Shown: positions 1 to 12,891, counted from the stretch's first letter. The stretch is 64,000 bases of DNA from Paracoccus everestensis (GCF_021491915.1 NZ_CP090836.1:1474501-1538500); one strand, 5' to 3'. Notes: generated by a model not told the origin, from the sequence alone. Numbers and translations: made by a program.

Positions 1-170
1 GTTAGCCCAATGAGCAGGTCGGCGATCTGCTCGTTCTCGTTGTCGCGCTTCGGGCTGTAGCGGAAACAGGTCTCGCTGACGCCGAATGCCCGGCAAGCCA
101 GCGCAATGCTGATCCCCTTCGTCGCCACAGCCTTTGCGGCCAGCTCGCGACGCTGAGCTGGCCGCGTCAC
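1..170 (-). CDS. IS3-family transposase OrfB, N-terminal fragment
   Basis: Only the first 56 residues or so are present, reading on the minus strand from a GTG at 170 to the window edge. They form the helical N-terminal segment that precedes the DDE integrase core in IS3 OrfB proteins. The frame starts at the point where a -1 frameshift in orfA would deliver ribosomes, so the functional product is expected to be an OrfAB fusion. The catalytic part is outside the window. Confidence 0.75.
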   Translation of the reverse strand, partial: MTRPAQRRELAAKAVATKGISIALACRAFGVSETCFRYSPKRDNENEQIADLLIGL

Positions 171-430
171 TTTTTTCCAAGCGCCTCCCGGAGCAGATCG
201 GCTTGCATGCTCAGATCGGCAAACATGCGCTTCAGCCGCCGGTTTTCGTCCTCCAGTAACTTCATCTGGCCCATCATGGATGCATCCATGCCGCCATACC
301 TGGCACGCCATTTGTAAAACGTCGCGCTGCTGATCCCATGCTCGCGACACAGTTCAGGCACAGGCAAACCACCCTCGGCCTGACGCAGCACGCCCATGAT
401 CTGGGCCTCGGTGAAACGGGTTTTCTTCAT
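167..430 (-). CDS. IS3-family transposase OrfA
   Basis: This 87-residue protein has a helix-turn-helix at about residues 8-45, with the family-typical stretch SSATFYKWRARYGG, followed by a leucine-zipper-like helix at about 57-85. It would bind the element ends and multimerise with OrfB. The ATG at 430 is chosen over an in-frame ATG at 448 because a GAGGAG ribosome site lies about 7 bases before it. The last codons, GGA AAA AAG TGA, contain the slippery heptamer A AAA AAG, which would shift ribosomes by -1 into orfB. Confidence 0.88.
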   Translation of the reverse strand: MKKTRFTEAQIMGVLRQAEGGLPVPELCREHGISSATFYKWRARYGGMDASMMGQMKLLEDENRRLKRMFADLSMQADLLREALGKK

Positions 431-485
431 CTGAATCTCCTCGTCCAACTTGCCGAGAAAATTCTACTTCCGCATCCCTTTAACC

Positions 486-617
486 ATGGGGAGGATTACC
501 GCTTTGATTAACGATGCGTTAAGAAAAGAAGGTGCATTCTCATCCTTTTACTTACTTGTTCCGATAGTTATGACGTGTGTGCTTGTCGCATTTTTCGTGA
601 ACGAAGTAGGCTGGTGA
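486..617 (+). CDS. small AT-rich ORF, predicted single-pass membrane peptide
   Basis: This 43-residue frame starts at an ATG at 486 and ends in TGA. It is clearly poorer in GC than the surrounding genes. Residues about 20-38 form a hydrophobic segment (FYLLVPIVMTCVLVAFFV) that could cross the membrane. No good ribosome site precedes the ATG; a GGGGAGG inside the frame could instead serve a TTG at 504. It directly abuts the IS3 element, so it may be the remainder of a gene cut by the insertion. I do not recognise it. Confidence 0.3.
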   Translation: MGRITALINDALRKEGAFSSFYLLVPIVMTCVLVAFFVNEVGW

Positions 618-717
618 AAATGTGGTAGGGCCGGGCCGAGTTCTGCCGTCTGTCCTCTGCTAACTGCACCGATATGGACGGATACCCCTACCCTGAACTG
701 ACTAATGCGGCACCACC

Positions 718-1209
718 CTACCGTCCCAATCTAACCACATTCCCCGCGCTCGTGATCTCTACCGCCACGATCCGCGACAACTGCACCGACGACAGCGCCA
801 TCGCGGCCGTGATGTCGTCCACGCCGGGGCGGGCGGGCAGGGCGGCGGTGCTGCCGGGCGCGGGCGGGACGCCCACCAGACGCAGCCGCAGCACGCCGTC
901 AGCGTCAGGAGAGATGCGGTCGCCCGGCATGGGCCGCGCAGTGACAAGCGCCACCGAGGAATAGCCGCGCACAGGGGCAAAGCCGTTCACGACCAGCAGA
1001 CGGCCCTCGTTCAGCGGCTCCCACCGGGCTGCGGTGATCTGGGGGACGTCGGGGCGTGCATCGGGTACCTGGGCATAGCCGCCCTCGGGTTCCAGCGTGC
1101 GGGTGGGCGCGCTGCCCCAGGAAAGCGGGTTCCAGCTGCTGTCGCCAAGGCGCCCGCAGCCTGCAAGCGCGACCGTGGCGATCAGCAAAGGCGCGGTCAG
1201 TTTGATCAT
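718..1209 (-). CDS. predicted lipoprotein
   Basis: This 163-residue protein begins with a short hydrophobic signal and the lipobox LAGC, with the lipidated cysteine at residue 18, so it should be exported and anchored in a membrane. The rest is a small proline-rich globular domain that I do not recognise; weakly conserved proteins of this kind are common in Rhodobacteraceae. The ATG at 1209 is preferred to an upstream in-frame ATG because it puts the signal peptide at the N-terminus and has a GGGGGA site before it. It is transcribed divergently from sufE. Confidence 0.75.
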   Translation of the reverse strand: MIKLTAPLLIATVALAGCGRLGDSSWNPLSWGSAPTRTLEPEGGYAQVPDARPDVPQITAARWEPLNEGRLLVVNGFAPVRGYSSVALVTARPMPGDRISPDADGVLRLRLVGVPPAPGSTAALPARPGVDDITAAMALSSVQLSRIVAVEITSAGNVVRLGR

Positions 1210-1319
1210 GTCACCATCCCCCAGGCGTTTTCGGTTTGTTAGGCGAAAACCGCAGGGTGATAAAGGCACTTTGACCTTGCCGTCCCGCCGCGATAACCAA
1301 AGGGCAAAAGGACCGCGCC
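1210..1319. promoter_or_regulatory. divergent promoter region, lipoprotein/sufE
   Basis: This 110-base spacer separates two divergent genes and must hold both promoters. It contains an inverted repeat, GTTTTCG and CGAAAAC separated by 10 bases, at about 1227-1250, which could be an operator. An AAAGGA ribosome site for sufE lies just before 1320. No regulator can be named. Confidence 0.4.
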
Positions 1320-1730
1320 ATGGCAACCCAAGCCTTCGAAGACATCGCCGAGACCTTCGACTTCCTGGACGACTGGGAAGACCGCTATCGCCACGTGATC
1401 GAACTGGGCCGTGCCATACCGCCGATGGATCCCGCGCTTCAGGTTCCCGCCACCAAGGTCGATGGCTGCGCCAGCCAGGTCTGGATCATGCCGCGGATCG
1501 AGAACGGCCGCTTCGACTTTCAGGGCGACAGCGACGCGATGATCGTGCGGGGGCTGATCGCCGTGTTGCACGCGCTTTATTCCGGGGTGCCGGTGGGGCA
1601 GGTGGGCCAGATCGATGCACAGGCTGAACTGGCCCGTCTGGGACTGGACGAACACCTTTCGTCCCAGCGGTCGAACGGCCTGCGGGCGATGATCCAGCGA
1701 ATCAGGCTGCTTTCCGACGCCGCAGCGTGA
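1320..1730 (+). CDS. sufE: SufE-family sulfur acceptor protein
   Basis: At 136 residues this has the normal SufE length. SufE accepts persulfide sulfur from a cysteine desulfurase (SufS) and passes it to Fe-S cluster assembly. The acceptor cysteine is Cys50 in VDGCASQVW, matching the family pattern GC-x-S-x-V-W. An AAAGGA ribosome site precedes the ATG. No suf operon genes are adjacent, so this is a standalone copy. Its 3' end overlaps the convergent mnmA gene by 29 bases; MnmA is also a sulfur-transfer enzyme. Confidence 0.9.
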   Translation: MATQAFEDIAETFDFLDDWEDRYRHVIELGRAIPPMDPALQVPATKVDGCASQVWIMPRIENGRFDFQGDSDAMIVRGLIAVLHALYSGVPVGQVGQIDAQAELARLGLDEHLSSQRSNGLRAMIQRIRLLSDAAA

Positions 1731-2868
1731 TCCAGCCACCGCCCAGAACGCGGGTGCTTTCGGGTTCGTAGAAGACGCAGGCCTGGCCGGGGCTGACGCC
1801 TTCCTCGGCATCCAGCAATTCGACCTCGGCGCGGGTGGCGTCGATGGGCCGCAGGATCGCCGGGCGTGGTGGGCGGGTGGACCTGATGCGGACCATCACC
1901 GGGATCTCGCCCGTGAAGGGCTGGTCGCCCAACCAGTTGATTTCGCTGATCGGCACGACCGTTGTCGCGAGGGCCGATTTCGGACCGACGACAACACGCC
2001 GCGTGTCCGGGTCCAGCCGCACGACGTACAAGGGATCGCCCAGACCCCCGATGCCCAATCCGCGCCGCTGGCCAATAGTATAGTGAATCACGCCACGGTG
2101 CTGGCCCAGGACGTTGCCGTCCATGTCAACGATATCGCCCGGTTCTGCCGCGTTGGGACGCAACTTCTCGATCACGGCGGCATAGTTGCCGTTCGGAACA
2201 AAGCAGATGTCCTGGCTGTCGGGCTTGTCCGCGACCGCCAGGCCGTATTCCGCAGCCAGGGCGCGCGTCTCGGCCTTGCTTTCCAGATGGCCTAGCGGAA
2301 ACCGCAGAAAATCAAGCTGTTCCTGCGTGGTCGAGAACAGGAAATAGCTTTGGTCACGGTTCGCATCGGCAGCCATGTGCAATTCGGCACGCGCTGCGCC
2401 GTCCTTGCGCTGGATGTAATGTCCGGTCGCCATGCAGTCGGCATCCAGGTCGCGCGCCGTTTCCAGCAGGTCGCGGAACTTGACCCTCTCATTACAGCGA
2501 ATGCAGGGAACCGGCGTCGCGCCCGCCAGATAGGCGTCGGCGAATTCGTCGATCACTGATTCGCGGAACTTGTTCTCGTAATCCAAGACATAGTGCGGAA
2601 AGCCCATGCGTTCCGCCACTCGCCGTGCATCATGGATGTCCTGGCCCGCACAGCAGGCGCCCTTTTTTGCCAGTGCCGCGCCATGATCGTAAAGCTGCAA
2701 TGTGACACCGATCACGTCATAGCCTTCGGATTTCAGCTTGGCCGCCACGACCGAGCTGTCCACGCCCCCCGACATGGCCACCACCACCCGCGTCTGCGCA
2801 GGGGACTTGGCAAAGCCCAGGCTGTTCAATGGGGTCGCACGCACAGGCGCGCGGTGATGAAGGGTCAT
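1702..2868 (-). CDS. mnmA: tRNA-specific 2-thiouridylase MnmA
   Basis: MnmA thiolates U34 of tRNA(Lys, Glu, Gln) using ATP and persulfide sulfur. The 388-residue protein has the PP-loop SGGVDSS at about residues 33-39, the nucleophilic cysteine in CNERVKF (Cys125) and the second catalytic cysteine in QDICFVP (Cys222). The two cysteines are 97 residues apart, as in E. coli. I start at the ATG at 2868; an in-frame ATG at 2886 would add six residues, and neither has a strong ribosome site. The gene converges on sufE with a 29-base overlap. Confidence 0.93.
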   Translation of the reverse strand: MTLHHRAPVRATPLNSLGFAKSPAQTRVVVAMSGGVDSSVVAAKLKSEGYDVIGVTLQLYDHGAALAKKGACCAGQDIHDARRVAERMGFPHYVLDYENKFRESVIDEFADAYLAGATPVPCIRCNERVKFRDLLETARDLDADCMATGHYIQRKDGAARAELHMAADANRDQSYFLFSTTQEQLDFLRFPLGHLESKAETRALAAEYGLAVADKPDSQDICFVPNGNYAAVIEKLRPNAAEPGDIVDMDGNVLGQHRGVIHYTIGQRRGLGIGGLGDPLYVVRLDPDTRRVVVGPKSALATTVVPISEINWLGDQPFTGEIPVMVRIRSTRPPRPAILRPIDATRAEVELLDAEEGVSPGQACVFYEPESTRVLGGGWITLRRRKAA

Positions 2869-3013
2869 GGCATATCCCGGATACAATTGCGTCGAAATAT
2901 AGGCAAATGCTGTCTATTCTCAAGCAGCCAGCCGCAGAAAAACCTGTCACGGTCAATCGAGCCTTAAGAGGATCCGGGCCAATGTTGTCCATACGCGACA
3001 TAGGACAGGTGGG

Positions 3014-3289
3014 ATGTTCTTGAAGAAAACCGACGCACCTCGCATTGTGACACTGCCCTGCGGCAGGATCCTCACGCTTGCGGATCTGCCTCCCGATCAG
3101 ACGCGATGGGTGGCTAGCCGCAAGGAAACCGTGGTGAACGCTGTGATCCATGGCCTGATCACCAAGGACGAAGCCTTGCGGCGCTATGGCCTGTCCGAGG
3201 AGGAATTTGGCAGCTGGATCAAGGCCGTGCAGTATCATGGTCCTGCTGCCCTGAAGATAACGGCCATCCAGCGTTTTCGGCAACCATAG
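3014..3289 (+). CDS. sciP: CtrA inhibitor SciP (DUF1153)
   Basis: This 91-residue protein matches the SciP family: a conserved TLP-x-G opening, the RWVASRK block at about residues 31-37 and a helix-turn-helix around LITKDEALRRYGLSEEEF. In Caulobacter, SciP binds CtrA at promoters and blocks activation without stopping DNA binding. An AGGTGGG ribosome site precedes the ATG. It lies 95 bases upstream of ctrA in the same direction, so regulator and antagonist are physically linked. The upstream spacer (2869-3013) should hold its promoter, but I see no full CtrA site there. Confidence 0.92.
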   Translation: MFLKKTDAPRIVTLPCGRILTLADLPPDQTRWVASRKETVVNAVIHGLITKDEALRRYGLSEEEFGSWIKAVQYHGPAALKITAIQRFRQP

Positions 3290-3317
3290 ATTGCGCGAGA
3301 TCAATCAACAGATCGTG

Positions 3318-3372
3318 GTAACAACATATTAACCTTATGGGTCGATGGTCGAATCCAGCGAATACACGAATC
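3318..3372 (+). promoter_or_regulatory. ctrA upstream region: near-consensus CtrA box and two GANTC sites
   Basis: The sequence GTAA-N7-TTAAC at 3318-3333 differs at one base from the CtrA consensus TTAA-N7-TTAAC. Two GAATC sites, at 3351-3355 and 3368-3372, lie between it and the ctrA start at 3385; GANTC is the target of the cell-cycle methyltransferase CcrM. The arrangement suggests CtrA autoregulation and methylation-state control, as known for Caulobacter ctrA. Function is inferred from the motifs alone. Confidence 0.6.
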
Positions 3373-3384
3373 GGGGCATATATT

Positions 3385-8464
<5,080 letters not shown>

Positions 8465-8476
8465 AGCGCGTTGCGT

Positions 8477-9007
8477 CTAATCGGTTTCATATCCGGCGGC
8501 TTTGAAGAAATTGTAGCATTCCTCATCGGTGAAAAGATCGCAGACCTGCCCGACGGCGTGCCAGAGAGCCTCGTAGGTTCGCGCGGCGGCTCTCCGGATC
8601 AGGGCCTTGAGCTTTGCGAAGGCCATCTCGATCGGGTTCAGATCCGGACTGTAGGGAGGCAAGAACAAGAACCACGCGCCAACGGCGCTCATAGTCGCCG
8701 CTGCCTTGGGACTCTTGTGCGATGACAGGTTATCCAGAATGATCACATCGCCGGGTCGCAGTGTCGGGGCCAGTTGGGTTTCGACATAGAGCTCGAACAG
8801 TTCGCGGTTCATGGCACCGTCGATCACCCAGGGCGCATCCAGCCGGTCATGGCGCAGGGCGGCGATGAAGGTCTGGGTGTTCCAGTGGCCGAAGGGCGCA
8901 TGGTCGACAAGGCGCGCGCCTTTTGGAGACCATCCGGTGGTCTTGGCCATGTTCGTCTTCAGCGACGTCTCGTCGATGAAACCAAGGCGCGTCAACGCGC
9001 TGCGCAT
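8477..9007 (-). CDS. IS630-family transposase, catalytic part (OrfB)
   Basis: This frame encodes the DDE catalytic domain: the first Asp in FIDETS, the second in IILDNLSSHKS and the Glu in YSPDLNPIEMAFAKLK. An ATG at 9007 gives 176 residues, but the frame stays open upstream to the A7 run near 9087 without a good start. It is therefore probably made as a fusion with OrfA through a +1 frameshift or transcript slippage. Nothing in the core looks damaged, so the element may be active. Confidence 0.88.
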   Translation of the reverse strand: MRSALTRLGFIDETSLKTNMAKTTGWSPKGARLVDHAPFGHWNTQTFIAALRHDRLDAPWVIDGAMNRELFELYVETQLAPTLRPGDVIILDNLSSHKSPKAAATMSAVGAWFLFLPPYSPDLNPIEMAFAKLKALIRRAAARTYEALWHAVGQVCDLFTDEECYNFFKAAGYETD

Positions 9008-9053
9008 GAACGGTTGGCGTCGTGTGATCCAGATATGGCGTGCCTGCCGGATC

Positions 9054-9434
9054 TCAGGCCGCTTCTGCTCGAGGGCTTGCAGGTCTTTTTTTGTGTGTCA
9101 GCCCGAGACCGCGCAAAAACCGCCAAACCGAGACACGGTGAATGGCGATGCCGTGATGATCCGCAAGTTCGCCGACCAGGTCGTTCAGCGTCAGATCGGG
9201 CTTCGCCTTCATGCGCGCGGTGATCCAGTCCCCCACACCAACCAATTTGCCATGACCACCACCATGGCCTTGGGCACGCGGAGCTAACCCGCCCGTCTCG
9301 CGCTTCAGGATCACCATGTCGTTGACGAACTTCACCGAAACCCGGAACCGCGCAGCGGCTGAACGGTGCGAGTTCCCTTCCTCCACAAATGCCACAACGC
9401 GCTCTCGGAGCGCCATAGGATGCGGTCTGCCCAT
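9054..9434 (-). CDS. IS630-family transposase, DNA-binding part (OrfA)
   Basis: The 126-residue frame has tandem helix-turn-helix segments (RSAAARFRVSVKFV at about 22-35 and the IHRVSVWRFLR helix near 100) that would bind the element ends. The ATG at 9434 follows a GGAGGG site. At the end of the similarity the frame reads CAC AAA AAA AGA; skipping one A in the run of seven As puts ribosomes into the OrfB frame. The 14 or so residues after the run are probably not part of the full transposase. Confidence 0.85.
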   Translation of the reverse strand: MGRPHPMALRERVVAFVEEGNSHRSAAARFRVSVKFVNDMVILKRETGGLAPRAQGHGGGHGKLVGVGDWITARMKAKPDLTLNDLVGELADHHGIAIHRVSVWRFLRGLGLTHKKRPASPRAEAA

Positions 9435-9524
9435 ATCATCCCTCCACCTGTCATGCAGGCAGGGAATCACAGATCAAGCCACAGGGGTATCCTGAATCGG
9501 GAAAGCCGCAATACGCTCTAAAAT

Positions 9525-9539
9525 GTTCTTAAAATGTTC
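9525..9539 (+). promoter_or_regulatory. LexA operator (SOS box), GTTC-N7-GTTC
   Basis: GTTC at 9525-9528 and GTTC at 9536-9539 are separated by exactly seven bases, a perfect match to the alphaproteobacterial LexA box. A further GTTC (9550-9553) and GAAC (9563-9566) follow, as does one GAATC (9545-9549). The box lies 53 bases before the ATG of a 31-residue membrane peptide gene, so that gene should be repressed by LexA and induced by DNA damage. Confidence 0.8.
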
Positions 9540-9592
9540 TTTACGAATCGTTCTGAAAATGAGAACAAATAGGCAACACGAAGGAGTTGCCC

Positions 9593-9688
9593 ATGTCCCG
9601 TGATTTCATATGCGATCTTCTGGGTGTGACCGCCTTGACCGTCACCACTATCATTGTCCTGTGGTTGCCTGCGATCCTGCAGGCCTGA
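9593..9688 (+). CDS. SOS-regulated 31-residue membrane peptide, SidA-like by context
   Basis: This peptide has a short polar N-terminus (MSRDFICD) and one transmembrane segment at about residues 9-29. A strong AAGGAG ribosome site sits 7 bases before the ATG, a perfect LexA box lies upstream, and a Rho-independent terminator follows, so it forms a compact single-gene SOS unit. Caulobacter SidA, a 29-residue LexA-controlled inner-membrane peptide that inhibits division through FtsW/FtsN, is the closest known parallel in size, topology and control. I infer a similar role; I cannot claim sequence homology. An IS630 element now separates it from recG. Confidence 0.72.
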   Translation: MSRDFICDLLGVTALTVTTIIVLWLPAILQA

Positions 9689-9753
9689 TCTCTGCCCCGC
9701 GTTGCCCTGACGGCGCTTGCCTGTGCGCCCGTCGATCCCCAGCACGCGCACCT

Positions 9754-9781
9754 GCCGGTCCTGTCACGGGACCGGCTTTTT
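9754..9781 (+). terminator. Rho-independent terminator
   Basis: The stem GCCGGTCC/GGACCGGC with a 7-base loop is followed by five Ts on the plus strand. It ends the transcript of the small SOS peptide gene and meets the 3' end of the convergent NifU-like gene. The 65 bases between the peptide stop and the stem hold nothing recognisable. Confidence 0.85.
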
Positions 9782-10221
9782 CATAACTGCGTGGCTTGGT
9801 CGATGGCATCCAGCGTGGCATCCCAGGCCAGCAGGATGGATGCATGGCGATTGGGGTAATCCCGCGCAGGCAACAGCGCCTCGAGATCCGCGAATGGCGC
9901 GGCGGGGGGATCCCCCGCATCCGTCAGCATCGTCCGCAAGGCATCGCGAGTGGCGGCAACTTCCGCCCGGCTTCGCCCGACAACTGCCTGCCCCAGGACC
10001 GAGGCCGAGGCTTGGCCAAGCGCGCAGGCCCGCACCTCTTGCCGAAAATCGGCGATTCGGTCGCCATCCATCGCCACATAGGCCGTGACAGACGATCCGC
10101 ATTGCGGCGACCTGCGCATGGCCTTGCCGTCGAAGGCGGGCAGCGCCCCCAGGTGCGGGATGGCGGTCGTCAGCGCCAGGATCCTGCGGGAATAAAGCTG
10201 CATCAGGTCGCTGTCGGCCAT
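9781..10221 (-). CDS. NifU/IscU-like iron-sulfur scaffold homologue
   Basis: This 146-residue protein resembles the small IscU/SufU scaffold fold. Two of the usual three cluster-ligand cysteines are present, Cys41 in SPQCGSS and Cys66 in RACALGQAS. The third position, normally R-x-x-C, reads RHAS with Ser128. From memory RHAS is common in alphaproteobacterial members, so this may be a variant subfamily rather than decay. It stands alone between a terminator and hisI, with no iscS or suf genes nearby. Whether it still builds clusters is uncertain. Confidence 0.78.
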   Translation of the reverse strand: MADSDLMQLYSRRILALTTAIPHLGALPAFDGKAMRRSPQCGSSVTAYVAMDGDRIADFRQEVRACALGQASASVLGQAVVGRSRAEVAATRDALRTMLTDAGDPPAAPFADLEALLPARDYPNRHASILLAWDATLDAIDQATQL

Positions 10222-10282
10222 CGGTCTTTCCCCTGCGCTGCACTTTGCCTAGATAGGGACGCGACCCGCGAAAGGAAACCCG

Positions 10283-10639
10283 ATGTTCGATCCTGCCCGC
10301 CTGAAATACGACGCCCATGGCCTGATCCCGGCCATTGCGCAGGATGCCGACGGGGGCGAAGTTTTGATGATGGCTTGGATGAACGCAGAAAGCGTGGCGC
10401 GGACGCTGGACACCGGGCGGGTCACCTATTGGTCGCGGTCGCGGCAGGCATTCTGGGTCAAGGGTGAAAGCTCGGGCCATGTGCAGGAACTGGTCGAACT
10501 GCGGGTGGATTGCGACAGCGATTGCCTGCTGGTGCTTGTGCGCCAGACCGGACCCGCGTGCCACACCAACCGGCGCAGCTGCTTTTACACCGCAATCCGT
10601 GACGGGGCCGAGGTCGAGATCCTGGCGCCCCTGAGCTAG
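10283..10639 (+). CDS. hisI: phosphoribosyl-AMP cyclohydrolase HisI
   Basis: HisI opens the purine ring of phosphoribosyl-AMP in the third step of histidine biosynthesis. The 118-residue monofunctional protein has the metal-binding DCDSDC segment (residues 76-81) and the zinc cysteines Cys93 and Cys100 in GPACHTNRRSCFY. An AAAGGA site precedes the ATG. There is no HisE fusion and no other his gene close by. It converges on gluQ with a 4-base overlap. Confidence 0.95.
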   Translation: MFDPARLKYDAHGLIPAIAQDADGGEVLMMAWMNAESVARTLDTGRVTYWSRSRQAFWVKGESSGHVQELVELRVDCDSDCLLVLVRQTGPACHTNRRSCFYTAIRDGAEVEILAPLS

Positions 10640-11481
10640 AACCCCACCAGTCGGCGAATGTCCTGCGGGGTTGCGCCGTCGTCGCGGTAATGGCGGATGG
10701 CGCGGGCATCGTCGCGCTTGGCCAGCCGCTTGCCGGCATCGTCGCGAATAAGGCGGTGGTGGTGATACCGGGGAGTGGGCAAGTTCAGCAATTTCTGAAG
10801 AAGCACATGTATGTAGGTTGAATCGAAAAGATCTTTTCCCCGCGTGACCATGGTGACGCCCTGTGCGGCATCGTCCACGACCACGGCCAGATGATAGGAC
10901 GTTCCCATGCCACGCCGCGACAGGATCACGTCGCCGATGCCGTCCAGGAACTGATCACGAGACAGTGCGTGATCTTCATCGGGCAAAATGGTTTGGTCCC
11001 GGAAGGCGACGCGGCCGATGCCCAGGGCATCCAGCGCGCGGGCGGCGTCCAGGCGGATCACATCGTCCGGCCCCGCATCCGCCATGCTGCGCCCCCGGCA
11101 GGTGCCGGGATAAACAAGGCCGTCAGGCCCGGCCGGCAGGGCGCCTTCCTGCGGGGCCGACAGCGCCGCGCGGATATCGCCCCGACGGCAGCGGCAGGGA
11201 TAGGTCAGGGATGCAAGCTGCTTCAGCGCGTCGCGGTAAGCCGCCATCCGATCCGATTGCCGCATCACCGGGCGCTGCCAGGCCAAGCCTAGCCAGGTCA
11301 GATCCTCGTAAATTGCTGCCTCGCATTCGGGGCGGCAGCGGTCGCGGTCGATATCCTCAATCCGCAGCAGGAACTGTCCGGGATCGGCCAGCCGTTCCGC
11401 CACAAGCGCCGCATAGGCATGGCCCAGATGCAGCAATCCCGTGGGCGAGGGTGCAAAGCGGGTTACTGTGCGGCCAGCCAT
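10636..11481 (-). CDS. gluQ: glutamyl-Q tRNA(Asp) synthetase GluQRS
   Basis: GluQRS is a shortened glutamyl-tRNA synthetase that attaches glutamate to queuosine 34 of tRNA(Asp). At 281 residues it lacks the anticodon-binding domain. The HIGH motif is HLGH (residues 18-21) and the KMSKS-type loop is GKRLAKRDD near residue 250; a CRC-RR and GTC-R cysteine set near 95-130 fits the zinc site. The start overlaps the end of trmFO by 19 bases, so both tRNA-modification genes probably share a transcript. The 3' end overlaps hisI. Confidence 0.93.
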   Translation of the reverse strand: MAGRTVTRFAPSPTGLLHLGHAYAALVAERLADPGQFLLRIEDIDRDRCRPECEAAIYEDLTWLGLAWQRPVMRQSDRMAAYRDALKQLASLTYPCRCRRGDIRAALSAPQEGALPAGPDGLVYPGTCRGRSMADAGPDDVIRLDAARALDALGIGRVAFRDQTILPDEDHALSRDQFLDGIGDVILSRRGMGTSYHLAVVVDDAAQGVTMVTRGKDLFDSTYIHVLLQKLLNLPTPRYHHHRLIRDDAGKRLAKRDDARAIRHYRDDGATPQDIRRLVGF

Positions 11482-12799
11482 GCGCTGAAATCGTCCTTGG
11501 CCCGCTGGGTATAGGCCGGGTAGCGATCCTTGCGTCCCTTCCTGCCGCTGCGCATTTCCTCCAGAGGAGGGAACAAGCCGAAATTCACGTTCATCGGCTG
11601 GAATGTCTTGGCCTCGGCCCCGCCCGTGATGTGGCTGACCAGGGCCCCCATCGCGGTCGTAGGACCCGGGGGCGGCAGGTCGCGGCCCTGCGCTTGCGCG
11701 GCGGCCATCCGGCCCGCCAGCAGACCCATCGCCGCGCTTTCGACATAACCCTCGACCCCGGTGACCTGGCCCGCAAAGCGCAGGTTGGGACGCAGGCGCA
11801 GGCGCATCCGGTCATTCAGCAGCGTGGGCGAGTTCAGGAACGAGTTGCGGTGGATTCCGCCAAGCCGCGCAAAGCTGGCATTTTCCAACCCGGGGATCAT
11901 GCGGAACACCTGGGTTTGGGCGCCGTATTTCATCTTTGTCTGGAAGCCTACGATATTATACAGCGTTCCCAGGCGTTATCCCGCCGAAGTTGAACCACCG
12001 CATAAGCTTTTTCTTCGGGCTTGTGGGCATTGGTCAGCCCCACCGGCTTCATCGGCCCATGGCGCAGGGTTTCGCGCCCGCGTTCGGCCATCACCTCGAT
12101 CGGCAGGCAGCCATCGAAATAACCGGCGGTTTCGCCTTCGTGGAACTCGGCTTTGTCGGCGGCCAGAAGGGCGTCGATGAAAGCCTCGTATTGGTCGCGG
12201 GTCATGGGGCAGTTGATATAGGCCTTTTGCTCGGCCTCGGTCTCGCCCTTGTCATATCGGCTTTGTTCCCAGGCCACCGACATATCGATGGTGTCGGCAT
12301 GAACGATGGGGGCGATGGCGTCGAAGAAGGCGAGGGCATCCGTGCCCGTGACCGACCGGATCGCCCTCGCGAGGCTGTCCGAGGTCAGCGGCCCGGTAGC
12401 CACGATCCAGTTGCCCGTGTCGGGCAGGTCCGTTACTTCGCCCGGGACGATCTGGATCAGCGGTTCGGCCTGCAAGGCTTGGGTCACGGCCGCCGAGAAA
12501 GCGTCGCGATCGACTGCCAGGGCGCCGCCTGCGGGCAGCTTGTGGCGGTCGGCATTGGCCATGATCAGCCCGCCGGCCGCACGCATTTCCCAATGCAACT
12601 GGCCCACGGCGTTCATCACGTCATCGTCGGACCGGAAGCTGTTGGAACAAACCATTTCCGCGCAATCGCCGGTCTTGTGGGCGAAGGTGCCCTTGGCCGG
12701 GCGCATCTCGTGCAGGATGACGGGGACACCTGCGCGGGCGACCTGCCAGGCGGCCTCGGACCCGGCCAGGCCTGCGCCGATGATGTGGACTGGTTCCAT
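11463..12799 (-). pseudogene. trmFO: trmFO, FAD/folate-dependent tRNA (U54) methyltransferase, frameshifted
   Basis: TrmFO makes m5U54 in tRNA using methylene-tetrahydrofolate and FAD. The N-terminal frame from the ATG at 12799 (AGGAGG site) has the FAD motif [11 protein letters not shown] and continues to RRDNA, then runs into a stop at 11948. The C-terminal frame (from 11933, [18 protein letters not shown] onward) is intact to 11463. Restoring one C near 11968 turns GCC TGG GAA into GCC CTG GGA and gives the family sequence ALGTLYN-VGFQTK. So a single base is missing. This is either a real loss-of-function mutation or a sequencing or assembly error. Confidence 0.85.
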
Positions 12800-12837
12800 G
12801 ACAACCTCCTGCGGCGGGGCTAGCAAAGCGGCCCGCA

Positions 12838-12868
12838 AATGAAAAGGGCGGCGCCAGCGGCACCGCCC
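12838..12868 (-). terminator. Rho-independent terminator of rplY
   Basis: Read on the minus strand, a GC-rich stem of about 9 base pairs with one mismatch and a 3-base loop is followed by CTTTTCATTT. It begins 24 bases after the rplY stop. Confidence 0.8.
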
Positions 12869-12891
12869 GATATTGCCTGCGGCAGCCGGGA

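Larger units (their letters stand above)
1..480 (-). mobile_element. IS3-family insertion sequence, partial
   Basis: This is the 5' end of an IS3-family element on the minus strand, with orfA complete and orfB cut by the window edge. Both reading frames and the A-rich frameshift site between them are typical of the family. The outer end probably lies between about 465 and 487, where the coding sequence gives way to AT-rich DNA. I could not fix the terminal inverted repeat or target duplication because the other end is outside the window. Confidence 0.8.
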
